A stretch of 64,000 bases of DNA from an uncultured Pelagibacteraceae bacterium (GTDB lineage Bacteria > Pseudomonadota > Alphaproteobacteria > Pelagibacterales > Pelagibacteraceae). The notes below the pieces were generated by a model, which searched no databases, was not told the origin of the DNA, and was given only the letters and a program-made list of their open reading frames with translations. A program made the position numbers and the translations under genes. Of this stretch, positions 11,213 to 19,898 are shown piece by piece. The stretch's first letter is position 1, and each line of letters begins with the position of its first letter. The stretch covers positions 1 to 64,000 of the forward strand of contig CACKWQ010000002.1 of NCBI GenBank assembly GCA_902603925.1. The letters are read 5' to 3'.

Positions 11213-11289
11213 GCGCCTGTAGCTCAATTGGATAGAGCGCTTGGCTACGGACCAGGAGGCTCTGGGTTCGACTCCTAGCAGGCGCACCA
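11213..11289 (+). tRNA. tRNA-Arg(ACG), CCA encoded
   Basis: gcgcctg...caggcgc acceptor stem, anticodon arm cttgg-ctACGga-ccagg, T-loop gggttcgactcc, 3' CCA. Confidence 0.95.
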
Positions 11290-11301
11290 AGAAAGGAAAC
11301 T

Positions 11302-11385
11302 ATGAAAATATCTTTACAAAACTCGGTAATTTACTTTTTTATAGCTATCGGATTAGTGTTATTTTTAATAACTTTATTTATATGA
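11302..11385 (+). CDS. Candidate 27-aa single-TM micropeptide MKISLQNSVIYFFIAIGLVLFLITLFI
   Basis: Preceded by gaaaggaaac RBS-like sequence; ATGA overlap with next ATG at 11382; one hydrophobic segment. Confidence 0.5.
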   Translation: MKISLQNSVIYFFIAIGLVLFLITLFI

Positions 11386-11792
11386 AAAAAAAATTTGAAA
11401 ACATAAGTAAAAAACCTGGGTTTATGAAACATAATGGAGGACTTTTATTTCGAGAAATATCAAAAAAAAAATATCAATTTAAAGCAAGAGTTCAAAAGTT
11501 TAACCTTAATAGAGCTGGCATAACTCATGGTGGGTTTATAGCAGGTGTTATAGATGCAGGCTCTGGGACGGCAGTTCATAGGGCATCAGGCAATCAGGTT
11601 TGTGTCACGATATCTCTAGATGTTAAATTTATTGGATCAAGTGGACTTGGTGATTTAATTATTGGAAATGTAGAAATACAAAAAATAACAAATTCTCTTA
11701 TTTTTATGAGATGTAAATTAGTCACTAAAAAAAATATTGTAGCTATCGGAACAGGTGTATGGAAAAAAACTAAACGGAAATTTGTAACTTAA
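11382..11792 (+). CDS. PaaI/hotdog-fold thioesterase family protein (start trimmed from ORF track)
   Basis: MKKKFENISKKPGFMKHNGG...GITHGGFIAGVIDAGSGTAV hotdog motif; upstream part of listed ORF overlaps tRNA-Arg. Confidence 0.85.
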   Translation: MKKKFENISKKPGFMKHNGGLLFREISKKKYQFKARVQKFNLNRAGITHGGFIAGVIDAGSGTAVHRASGNQVCVTISLDVKFIGSSGLGDLIIGNVEIQKITNSLIFMRCKLVTKKNIVAIGTGVWKKTKRKFVT

Positions 11793-11893
11793 TGAAAAAG
11801 AAATTTAAATATATTTTTTATAGTGTAATTTATTTACTAATAATTATTGTAATGGCCATTTACTTTTATAAAAATGGAATAAGTTTAGTTTAA
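11792..11893 (+). CDS. Candidate 33-aa single-TM micropeptide MKKKFKYIFYSVIYLLIIIVMAIYFYKNGISLV
   Basis: TAATG stop/start overlap with thioesterase; basic N-terminus followed by TM helix. Confidence 0.5.
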   Translation: MKKKFKYIFYSVIYLLIIIVMAIYFYKNGISLV

Positions 11894-11975
11894 TTTCTAT
11901 AGTTCTTTGATATTTTTTTGTTTTATAATTTTTTGTAAATTTATGTTAATCTTTAAATTATAAGATACAAAAATG

Positions 11976-12024
11976 AGAACTTTTTAGGCAGTGATTCGGA
12001 CTATTTTTATCCTATTTTTGTTCT
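11976..12024 (+). promoter_or_regulatory. Candidate structured 5' leader of helicase gene
   Basis: Nested complementary arms AGAAC/GTTCT, TAGG/CCTA, AGT/ACT separated by U-rich internal loop. Confidence 0.35.
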
Positions 12025-12067
12025 TTTGAAATAACAATATGTAGTAGTTTAAATAATTTATATACCA

Positions 12068-14551
12068 ATGGTAGAAATGGAAAAAAATAAAATTACAGCA
12101 GTGTTAGGACCAACAAATACTGGAAAAACCTTTTTAGCAATTGAAACAATGCTTTCCTTTGAGAGTGGTATGATTGGTTTTCCTTTAAGATTGCTGGCAA
12201 GAGAAGTTTACGACAAGGTAATAAAAAAAGTTAATATAAATTTAGTCGCTCTTATTACTGGAGAAGAAAAAATAATTCCATCTAGTGCAAAATATTTTTT
12301 ATGCACAGTAGAGTCAATGCCGTTGAATAAGCATCTTGATTTTGTTGGGATAGACGAGATACAAATGTGCTCTGATCATGAGAGAGGACATATATTTACA
12401 CAAAGACTCTTATATTTAAGAGGCGAAAAACTTACTATGTTTATGGGCTCTAATACCATAAAAAATATAATTTCTAGTTTAAATGAAGATATAGAATTTA
12501 TAAATAAAGATAGATTATCTCAATTAACTTACAGCGGTTATAAAAAAATTTCACGTATCGAGAGGAAAAGTGCTGTCATAGCTTTTTCTGCTGAAGAAGT
12601 TTATGCAATTGCAGAACTCATTAGACGTCAAAAAGGTGGTGCTGCTATAGTTATGGGATCTTTGAGCCCAAAAACTAGGAATTCTCAAGTTGAGTTATAT
12701 CAATCAGGCGATGTTGACTATCTTGTTGCTACTGATGCAATTGGTATGGGAATTAATATGGACTTAGATCATATATATTTCTCAAACCTTAAAAAATTTG
12801 ATGGAAAAAAGCTTAGAAGATTAAATTTGTCAGAAATCGGTCAAATATCAGGTAGGGCAGGCAGATATTTAAACGATGGATCATTCGGTATTACGGGGGA
12901 ATGTAAAAATATTAACTCAGAAGAAATAGATTTACTTGAAAATCATAGATTTGAAGAGATAAGAACTTTGTTCTGGAGAAATTCTAATTTAGATTTTAGA
13001 AGTGTACAAACATTAATTCGGTCACTAGATGAAAAACCCTCAAAAAGTTGGTTAAGAAGAATTCATGAATGTGAAGACGAGAAAGTTTTAAAACATTTAG
13101 TAAAGGATAGTTCAATTAAAATTGGAGACGACAAAAAAGAAATAGAATTACTTTGGGAGTGTTGTCAAATCCCGGATTTTGTAAAAAAGACCTATGGTCA
13201 TCACTTTGAAATTGTAAGTAAAGTATTTCAGTTCTTGAGAGGTAAAAATGGTAAAATTCCAAATCAATATATGAAGGAGCAGTTAACAAGTTTAGATAAA
13301 TTAGACGGTAATGTAGACTCTATTTCGAACAGAATCGCAAATGTTAGAACATGGTCTTATGTATCAAATAAGGCTAATTGGGTAGAAAATCAAGATTATT
13401 GGGTTGAAAGAACTAAATATCTTGAAGACAAACTATCTGATAGACTTCATGAAGAATTAACAAAAAGTTTTATTGATAAAAGGGCGAGTGTTTTGGCTAG
13501 GGGATTAAAACAAGATATAAGTTTTGATACAAAAATTTTAGACGATGAGTCTGTAATTATTAATGAACAATTTATCGGTCGTTTAAAGGGACTAAAACTT
13601 GAATTGGATTTAAAAGTTGGAGCCTTAGACTCTGATGTAAAGTCACTTAAAAAAGCTGCAAGACAAAGTGTTACACCTGAAATTTTAAATAGAATAAATC
13701 AAATAACTAAAACCCAAAGTTTAGAACTTAATAATGATTGTAAAATTTATTGGAATAAAAACCCAATTGGTTTCATTATACCAGGGAAAGACTATTTAAG
13801 TCCTGAAATTAAGTTGATAATAGATGATATGGTTGAGTTCAATGATCAAAAAAAATTATTAGAGTTCCTTAATATTTGGTTAACAAAAAAAATAAATAAT
13901 GATTTAGAGTCTCTTCACAAATTAAAATTTATTAAAGATACAAACCCTCAAATAAGAGCATTAGCTTTTCAACTATATGAAAATAACGGTGTAATTAAGA
14001 GAGAAGTTGTACAAGAATTAGTCAAGAAACTATCACAAGATCAAAGGAGAGTACTAAGAGATATAGGAGTAAAGTTTGGAAGATACCATATTTTTTTGTA
14101 TAAATTATTCAAGCCTCAGGCAGTATCATTAAGAATTTTATTATGGAAAAATTACCATGAAAAATTCCTTAACCTTAAACCACCAACATTTGGATTAAAC
14201 TTTATAGAGGACAAGTTAGGTACAAATGAGAATTTCATGCTTTTATGCGGTTTTGAAAAATTTGATAGGTTCTTTGTGAGAATTGACATTTTAGAAAGAC
14301 TCTTTATTCATATAATAAAATCAAATGAGAAAAAAGAAAGTGAAATCAAAATAGTGCCAGAAATGTTAAATTTATTAGGTTGTAATAAAGAAAACTTTTT
14401 AAAACTAATTCATTTTATGAATTACAAATCCTTTGAAAAAAATAATGAAACATATTTTAAATACTCACCTAAAAAAATTAGTTTTAAAATTAAGTCCAAG
14501 AAAAGCTTAGATAATCCATTCAATATCTTAAATCAACTTAATATCAAGTAA
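12068..14551 (+). CDS. SUV3-like ATP-dependent RNA helicase
   Basis: GPTNTGKTFLAIE Walker A, VGIDEIQM (DExx), GSLSPKTR, ISGRAGRY motif VI; mitochondrial SUV3/alphaproteobacterial family. Confidence 0.9.
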   Translation: MVEMEKNKITAVLGPTNTGKTFLAIETMLSFESGMIGFPLRLLAREVYDKVIKKVNINLVALITGEEKIIPSSAKYFLCTVESMPLNKHLDFVGIDEIQMCSDHERGHIFTQRLLYLRGEKLTMFMGSNTIKNIISSLNEDIEFINKDRLSQLTYSGYKKISRIERKSAVIAFSAEEVYAIAELIRRQKGGAAIVMGSLSPKTRNSQVELYQSGDVDYLVATDAIGMGINMDLDHIYFSNLKKFDGKKLRRLNLSEIGQISGRAGRYLNDGSFGITGECKNINSEEIDLLENHRFEEIRTLFWRNSNLDFRSVQTLIRSLDEKPSKSWLRRIHECEDEKVLKHLVKDSSIKIGDDKKEIELLWECCQIPDFVKKTYGHHFEIVSKVFQFLRGKNGKIPNQYMKEQLTSLDKLDGNVDSISNRIANVRTWSYVSNKANWVENQDYWVERTKYLEDKLSDRLHEELTKSFIDKRASVLARGLKQDISFDTKILDDESVIINEQFIGRLKGLKLELDLKVGALDSDVKSLKKAARQSVTPEILNRINQITKTQSLELNNDCKIYWNKNPIGFIIPGKDYLSPEIKLIIDDMVEFNDQKKLLEFLNIWLTKKINNDLESLHKLKFIKDTNPQIRALAFQLYENNGVIKREVVQELVKKLSQDQRRVLRDIGVKFGRYHIFLYKLFKPQAVSLRILLWKNYHEKFLNLKPPTFGLNFIEDKLGTNENFMLLCGFEKFDRFFVRIDILERLFIHIIKSNEKKESEIKIVPEMLNLLGCNKENFLKLIHFMNYKSFEKNNETYFKYSPKKISFKIKSKKSLDNPFNILNQLNIK

Positions 14552-14976
14552 TGTTCGATTTCCTAAAAAAAAAAGATGATCCTCAAAAAGAAAATCAGTC
14601 CTTGGTTGAAGTTGCATGCCTTTTGATACATGCTTCCAAAATAGATGAAAATTATTCAGTAGATGAAAAACAGATAATTAAAAAAACTATTATTAATTTA
14701 GGGGCTAGTGATGACAATGTTGAAGAAATTATTTCGAATGCAGAAAAAATTGAGCAAAATTCTAATCAAATACTTGATTTTACAAAAAACATTAAAAATG
14801 TTGATCAAAATAAAAAGTTAATAGTAGTAGAGGCTTTATGGAAAATTATTTATTCAGACTCTAATTCGGATATGTATGAAGCAAATTTGATGAGGAGACT
14901 TACGGGTTTATTATATCTAGATCCCAAAGATGTTGGTGATATCAAACAAAAAATAATAAGTGAACAAATTAAATGA
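14551..14976 (+). CDS. TerB-family (tellurite-resistance-like) helical protein
   Basis: [27 protein letters not shown]...[28 protein letters not shown] pattern. Confidence 0.75.
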   Translation: MFDFLKKKDDPQKENQSLVEVACLLIHASKIDENYSVDEKQIIKKTIINLGASDDNVEEIISNAEKIEQNSNQILDFTKNIKNVDQNKKLIVVEALWKIIYSDSNSDMYEANLMRRLTGLLYLDPKDVGDIKQKIISEQIK

Positions 14977-15299
14977 CCTATATTGTTAACGATAAATGTA
15001 TTAAATGTAAATTAATGGACTGTGTTGAGGTATGTCCAGTTGACTGTTTTTACGAGGGTAAAAATATGCTTGTAATTAAACCTGATGAGTGTATAGATTG
15101 TGGCGTTTGTGAGCCTGAATGTCCTGTAGACGCTATAGAACCAGACACAAATGAAGGAACAGATAAATGGGTAGAAATAAATACAAAGTATTCAGAAATT
15201 TGGCCGAACATAACACAAAAGAAAGACCCACCCAAAGATAACGAAAAATTCAGAGATGAAAAAAATAAATTTGATAAGTACTTTAAAGAAAACATTTAA
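14973..15299 (+). CDS. fdxA: 7Fe/2x[4Fe-4S]-type ferredoxin
   Basis: [21 protein letters not shown] and [16 protein letters not shown]. Confidence 0.95.
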   Translation: MTYIVNDKCIKCKLMDCVEVCPVDCFYEGKNMLVIKPDECIDCGVCEPECPVDAIEPDTNEGTDKWVEINTKYSEIWPNITQKKDPPKDNEKFRDEKNKFDKYFKENI

Positions 15300-16119
15300 A
15301 AAAAAATCAAAGGTTCCAAAATCAAAAAACCTAAAAAAAACAATTAAAAAAAACAATAACAAAGTTAAGGAGCCAAAAAAAATAGTTAAAATTAAAGAAA
15401 TTAAAAAAAAAAAGAAAAAGGTAGCTAAGTCTAATAAGAAAGAAAAAGCAAAGTTACAAGAAACCAATAATCAAAGTCTGAGACTAACTAAAAACATAAA
15501 TGATCAAAAGCCTGAAATAAAAAAAATTAAAAAACAGTCGTCAGAAAAGAGAATTTTTAAAATTAAAGATTATGTAGTTTATCCAAAACATGGTGTAGGT
15601 CAAATAACTGAATTTAAAAAAATAAATATTGGTGGAATTGATGTAGAGACATATGTTTTAAAATTCGAAAAAGATAAAGCTAATGGAATGATACCTGTTA
15701 ACAAACAATCTCATCTGAGACCTCTTGCAACAATTAATCAAGTAAATAAGTGTATTAGTATATTAAAGGGAAAACCAAAGATTAAAAGATCAATGTGGAG
15801 TAGAAGAGCACAAGAGTATGAGGCCAAGATTTCATCTGGAAAAATTTATGATCTAGCAGAAGTAGTCAGAGATTTGAATAAAGGCGATGATATAATGATT
15901 GATCAATCATATAGTGAGAGACAACTTTTTGAAAAGGCTTATGAAAGGTTATTGGCCGAATTTCAAATTATCTTAGGTATTGGATATGAGGCAACGCAGA
16001 AAAAATTAGATAAAGCACTTAAAAGAAATCTAGAAAATCAATCTCCTAAACAAGAGGTCAAGATAGAGGAGAAAACCGAAATTACTGGGGATCCTGAAGC
16101 ACCACAATCTATAGAATAA
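15256..16119 (+). CDS. carD: CarD-family transcriptional regulator with long Lys-rich N-terminal extension
   Basis: [24 protein letters not shown] core; ~95-aa N-terminal tract dominated by K; 44-nt overlap with fdxA. Confidence 0.88.
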   Translation: MKKINLISTLKKTFKKKSKVPKSKNLKKTIKKNNNKVKEPKKIVKIKEIKKKKKKVAKSNKKEKAKLQETNNQSLRLTKNINDQKPEIKKIKKQSSEKRIFKIKDYVVYPKHGVGQITEFKKINIGGIDVETYVLKFEKDKANGMIPVNKQSHLRPLATINQVNKCISILKGKPKIKRSMWSRRAQEYEAKISSGKIYDLAEVVRDLNKGDDIMIDQSYSERQLFEKAYERLLAEFQIILGIGYEATQKKLDKALKRNLENQSPKQEVKIEEKTEITGDPEAPQSIE

Positions 16120-16120
16120 A

Positions 16121-16162
16121 AAAAACGCTTCCCACGCAAGCGCCATGAGAAGCGTTATTTTT
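16121..16162. terminator. Bidirectional intrinsic terminator between carD and the basic micropeptide
   Basis: acgcttc(16125-16131)...gaagcgt(16149-16155) with A-run on one side and T-run on the other. Confidence 0.75.
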
Positions 16163-16179
16163 AAGGAAAGAAAACTTAA

Positions 16180-16251
16180 CTATCTTCTTCTTCTTTTCTT
16201 AGCCTTTTTAGCTTTCTTTTTCTTTTTAGCTTTTTTTCTTCTTTTAGCCAT
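16180..16251 (-). CDS. 23-aa polybasic micropeptide MAKRRKKAKKKKKAKKAKKRRRR
   Basis: ATG at 16251, preceded on minus strand by CAGGGAGCTAAAA (RBS), promoter-like TTGACA-N17-TAAAAA upstream, terminator downstream. Confidence 0.75.
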   Translation of the reverse strand: MAKRRKKAKKKKKAKKAKKRRRR

Positions 16252-16271
16252 TTTTAGCTCCCTGTTATTGT

Positions 16272-16290
16272 ACGAATCAAAATGATTCGT
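16272..16290. promoter_or_regulatory. Perfect 8-bp inverted repeat ACGAATCA-AAA-TGATTCGT in 5' region of polybasic micropeptide
   Basis: Direct inspection; lies between predicted -10 and RBS. Confidence 0.6.
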
Positions 16291-16300
16291 GATTTATTAA

Positions 16301-16329
16301 TTTTTATTTTTTTTAAAGACTTATGTCAA
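16301..16329 (-). promoter_or_regulatory. Sigma70-like promoter TTGACA-N17-TAAAAA
   Basis: Minus strand: TTGACA at 16329-16324, 17-nt spacer, TAAAAA at 16306-16301. Confidence 0.5.
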
Positions 16330-16429
16330 TTATTTAATTTTAAATAAAAAAATTATAAAATAAATTTAATTTGTTAAAAAATTAATTAATAAAAAAGATA
16401 AGTAAATTGCGATTAATAAACACTTTTTT

Positions 16430-18145
16430 TTACAAATTTTTATAAAGTTTCTCAAAATTATTTTGGTAACTGTTAATAATTTTGAATCTTTTTAACTTAA
16501 GCGTTGGTGTTAACATTCCATTTTCAATTGAAAATTTTTCTTTTATTACGAAAAATTTTTTAATTTTTTCTATTTTTGCAAGTTTATTATTAATTTTTTC
16601 TATTTCTAATTCTATTTCATTTATTTCTTTTGTTTTTCCATTATCACTTAAAACTAATAATGCAACCAAGTACGGCTTATTATCGCCATAAACTAAAGCC
16701 TGCTCAAAATAACTTGAATTTGTTATTTCATTTTCAATTTTTAATGGTGATATGTTATCTCCACCAGGTGAAATTAATATGTCTTTTTTTCTATCTGTGA
16801 TTTTTAAATAATTTTCTTCAATAACACCTATGTCGCCTGTATGTAACCATCCATTTTTTAAAACTTTTTTTGTTTCAGAATCGTTATTCCAATATCCTAT
16901 CATTACATTTTCGCCTTTTACTAAAATTTCACCGTCTTCAGCTATGATTACTTTGTTTTCTTCAAATGGTGGACCGACTGTTTCTACTCTTATATCATTT
17001 ATTGGATTACAACTTACAACAGGCGATGTTTCAGTAAGACCATATCCTTGAAGTGTGGGAAGGCCTATTGCATTCAGGAAATGTCCTATTTTTTTATCTA
17101 AAGCTCCACCACCTGAAACAAAAGTCTTCAAACATCCGCCAAATTGGGACTTTATTTTTTTTCTTATTATAGTATCTAAGACTGCATCCTGAATTTTCTC
17201 AAGTATATTTAGTTTAATTTTTTTTATTTTCTTTGTACCTAATTCAACCATTCTGTTAATTAATAATTTTTTAACTCCTACATTTTTATTAAAACTTGAA
17301 CTAATTTTTTGATATAAATTTTGATAAAATCTTGGAACCGCTGTCATTATATGCGGTTTACAATCATTCATATTTTTTATTAGTTTTTCAATACTTTCAG
17401 CATAATATACTTTAGCTCCAAGACTAATCTGAACAAATTGAACAGTATGTTCATATGAATGGGAAAGTGGTAACCATGTTAAAAATCTTAAAGGCTCTTT
17501 GCTAGTTAGGTCTTTAAGAAGATTAATTGCACCATTACAGTTACTCAGAATGCCTCCATGACTAAGTACGACTCCCTTTGGGTTTCCTTGAGTGCCGGAT
17601 GTATAAATTATACATGCGGGATCTGACCTTAAAATTTTTGGAATAGAAAAATCATCTTTTGCTGGATTTTTTTTTTCAATCAAATCTTTAATATTTGAAA
17701 TTTCAAATTTATATTCTTTTTTCAGGGCATCAATTGAGTAAATTTTTTTTATAAAGTCTTTATTTTTAATAATATTTTTAATTTTATTCAATTGCTCTTC
17801 ATTTGAAATTATTATTATAGACGGACAACAATCGTCTATTATGTGTTCATAATCTTTTTGAGAATATGTAGTGTATGTTGGAACTGTTATTAAATTTGAA
17901 TACATTATTGCGATATCCATGATTAACCACTCAGGTCTATTTTCAGAAATTAATAAACATCTGTCTCCCTTTTTTGAAAAATTTTTTAAATTATTTGAAA
18001 TCAATACAATTGATTCTTTTACTTTTTCCCAAGTAAAACTATTTTTTTGATCTTTAAGACTTGTTAAAAAAACCTCATCTTTATTTTTTAATTTATATTG
18101 ATCATAAAACAGCTCAATTAAATTATTTAATTTTTTTAAATACAT
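16430..18145 (-). CDS. AMP-dependent long-chain acyl-CoA synthetase (start moved to MYLKKLNN, clear of tRNA-Leu)
   Basis: IIYTSGTQGNPKGVVLSH, GYGLTETSPVV, GWLHTGDIG motifs. Confidence 0.92.
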   Translation of the reverse strand: MYLKKLNNLIELFYDQYKLKNKDEVFLTSLKDQKNSFTWEKVKESIVLISNNLKNFSKKGDRCLLISENRPEWLIMDIAIMYSNLITVPTYTTYSQKDYEHIIDDCCPSIIIISNEEQLNKIKNIIKNKDFIKKIYSIDALKKEYKFEISNIKDLIEKKNPAKDDFSIPKILRSDPACIIYTSGTQGNPKGVVLSHGGILSNCNGAINLLKDLTSKEPLRFLTWLPLSHSYEHTVQFVQISLGAKVYYAESIEKLIKNMNDCKPHIMTAVPRFYQNLYQKISSSFNKNVGVKKLLINRMVELGTKKIKKIKLNILEKIQDAVLDTIIRKKIKSQFGGCLKTFVSGGGALDKKIGHFLNAIGLPTLQGYGLTETSPVVSCNPINDIRVETVGPPFEENKVIIAEDGEILVKGENVMIGYWNNDSETKKVLKNGWLHTGDIGVIEENYLKITDRKKDILISPGGDNISPLKIENEITNSSYFEQALVYGDNKPYLVALLVLSDNGKTKEINEIELEIEKINNKLAKIEKIKKFFVIKEKFSIENGMLTPTLKLKRFKIINSYQNNFEKLYKNL

Positions 18146-18150
18146 ATCAA

Positions 18151-18237
18151 TGGTGGGCAAAGAGAGAATCGAACTCTCACAGTATTACTACTATTGGATT
18201 TTGAGTCCAACGCGTCTACCAGTTCCGCCATTCGCCC
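18151..18237 (-). tRNA. tRNA-Leu(CAA), CCA encoded
   Basis: Reverse complement GGGCGAATGGCGGAACTGGTAGACGCG...TTGGA-CTCAAAA-TCCAA...GAGTTCGATTCTC...CCCACCA, long variable arm. Confidence 0.95.
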
Positions 18238-18295
18238 AATTTTTACTAAAATTATATTTAATAGTATAAGAAGATCATTTGTATTAAAAGAAAAT

Positions 18296-18907
18296 ATGTT
18301 TAAAAATCTATATAATAAAACTTTAAGTTTAGCTGGTCATAAAAATTCAAAAAGAATCCTTGGATTTATTTCTTTCATTGAAAGTTTTATATTTCCTATA
18401 CCACCTGATGTTTTAATTATTCCAATGACATTAGCAAAAAAAACTGAATGGTTTAAAATCGCGTTAATTGCTACTATTGGCTCTGTTATTGGAGCAGTCC
18501 TTGGATATTTCATAGGGTATATTTTTTTTAATGAGATTGGAGTAAAAATTTTTGAATTATATGGAGTTAATAATATATCTTTTTTTAAAGATAAAGTTTC
18601 ATCCGATGGTGGAGTTATAGCTTGGATAGCGCTTTTGGCAATTGCTGGCTTTACACCTGTCCCTTTTAAATTACTCACGATAACTAGCGGGTTTGTTCAT
18701 TTTAATATTATTTATTTTATATTAATTTCTTTATTGACTAGAGGATCAAGATTTTTTCTTATTGCTTTTTTGATAGGTAATTTTGGCTCAGGTATGAAAA
18801 AAATAATTGAAAAAAAATTATTTTTTGTTTCTATCTTGTTAACTTTATTAATAATTTTGGTAGCATATTTTGTTTATAAATTTTTAATTAATTTTGTAAG
18901 TATATGA
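18296..18907 (+). CDS. DedA/VTT-family membrane protein (start trimmed to MFKNLYNK)
   Basis: FIESFIFPIPPDVLIIPM, GSVIGAVLGYFIGY, FTPVPFKLLTITSG; listed ORF start overlaps tRNA-Leu. Confidence 0.87.
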   Translation: MFKNLYNKTLSLAGHKNSKRILGFISFIESFIFPIPPDVLIIPMTLAKKTEWFKIALIATIGSVIGAVLGYFIGYIFFNEIGVKIFELYGVNNISFFKDKVSSDGGVIAWIALLAIAGFTPVPFKLLTITSGFVHFNIIYFILISLLTRGSRFFLIAFLIGNFGSGMKKIIEKKLFFVSILLTLLIILVAYFVYKFLINFVSI

Positions 18908-19380
18908 TTACTTTAAATAATAAGAATTTTTTTATCGGTGTATTTTTTTTAAGTTTAATATCGATTTTAAGTGCAATTTATATTGAATATATCATTGGCA
19001 TAAAACCCTGCACTTTATGTATTTACCAAAGATTGCCGTATATTTTTGCTATTTTTATATGTTCATTAGGTATAAATTATCCAACAAATTTATTTTGGAG
19101 TTATTTAGTTATTTTAATTTTTTTGATTAGTGTTTTACTTTCCGGTTATCACATTGGTATTGAAAACGGTTTTTTTTCAGAATTTACTGGTTGTAAAAAT
19201 GATAATCTCAAAATTGTCGATAAAGAAAGTCTTCTAGAGGCAATCAAAAATCAAAATATTTCGTGTAAAGATGTAAACTTTAGAATCTTTGGTTTTTCAC
19301 TTGCGACCATAAATCTAATCATTTCATTGACTGTACTGATATTAGCAATTACTTTAGTTAGAAATGTCAGAGACAGATAA
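18904..19380 (+). CDS. dsbB: Disulfide bond formation protein B
   Basis: KPCTLCIYQRLPY CxxC, second Cys pair TGCKND...ISCKDV, TM topology. Confidence 0.87.
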   Translation: MITLNNKNFFIGVFFLSLISILSAIYIEYIIGIKPCTLCIYQRLPYIFAIFICSLGINYPTNLFWSYLVILIFLISVLLSGYHIGIENGFFSEFTGCKNDNLKIVDKESLLEAIKNQNISCKDVNFRIFGFSLATINLIISLTVLILAITLVRNVRDR

Positions 19381-19897
19381 AAAAAAATTAGAGGAATTTA
19401 TTAGAGTAGATCATGCTGGTGAAAGAGGAGCTATAAAGATCTATGAAGGTCAATTACTTGCTCTCAATACAATTTGTAAAGATGATACTTTGAGAAAAAC
19501 TATTGAAGAAATGAGAGAACACGAGAGAGAACATTGTGATTATTTTGAGAAAGAAATTAAAAGAAGAGATATAAAACCAACAAAATTTTTACCATTATGG
19601 GACTTATTGGGTGTCGGTTTAGGATTTGGAACTACCTTATTAGGAAAGAAGGCAGCAATGTTGTGTACAGCATCTGTAGAAGAGGTAATCGATGAACACT
19701 ACCAAAGCCAAATAAATCAAATACAAGATGACGAAAAAGAATTAAAGGAGAAAATTATAAAGTTTAGAGAAGATGAGCTTCATCATAAAGATATTGCATA
19801 CGAAAAAGGGGCGTCGAAGGAAGGTGTTTACTCAATATTAGATAAAATAATTAAAACCGGTTCAAAAATAGCAATAAATATATCTGAAAAAATTTAG
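19364..19897 (+). CDS. coq7: Demethoxyubiquinone hydroxylase (Coq7 family)
   Basis: VDHAGERGAIKIYEGQ, EHEREHCDYF, EVIDEHY, EDELHHKDIA diiron motifs. Confidence 0.94.
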   Translation: MSETDKKKLEEFIRVDHAGERGAIKIYEGQLLALNTICKDDTLRKTIEEMREHEREHCDYFEKEIKRRDIKPTKFLPLWDLLGVGLGFGTTLLGKKAAMLCTASVEEVIDEHYQSQINQIQDDEKELKEKIIKFREDELHHKDIAYEKGASKEGVYSILDKIIKTGSKIAINISEKI

Positions 19898-19898
19898 A

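Noticed and set aside
11241-11381. Upstream part of the thioesterase ORF (MATDQEALGSTPSRR...)
   Set aside because: Reads through tRNA-Arg; real start at 11382 overlaps the preceding micro-ORF stop.
15192-15467. Phe/Leu-rich 91-aa antisense ORF
   Set aside because: Simply the complement of the Lys-rich carD N-terminal arm (AAA/AAG read as TTT/CTT).
18146-18160. First five codons of the acyl-CoA synthetase ORF
   Set aside because: Overlap the 3' end of tRNA-Leu; internal ATG at 18145 is more plausible.
18194-18295. N-terminal extension of the DedA ORF
   Set aside because: Runs through tRNA-Leu; the conserved protein starts at MFKNLYNK (18296).
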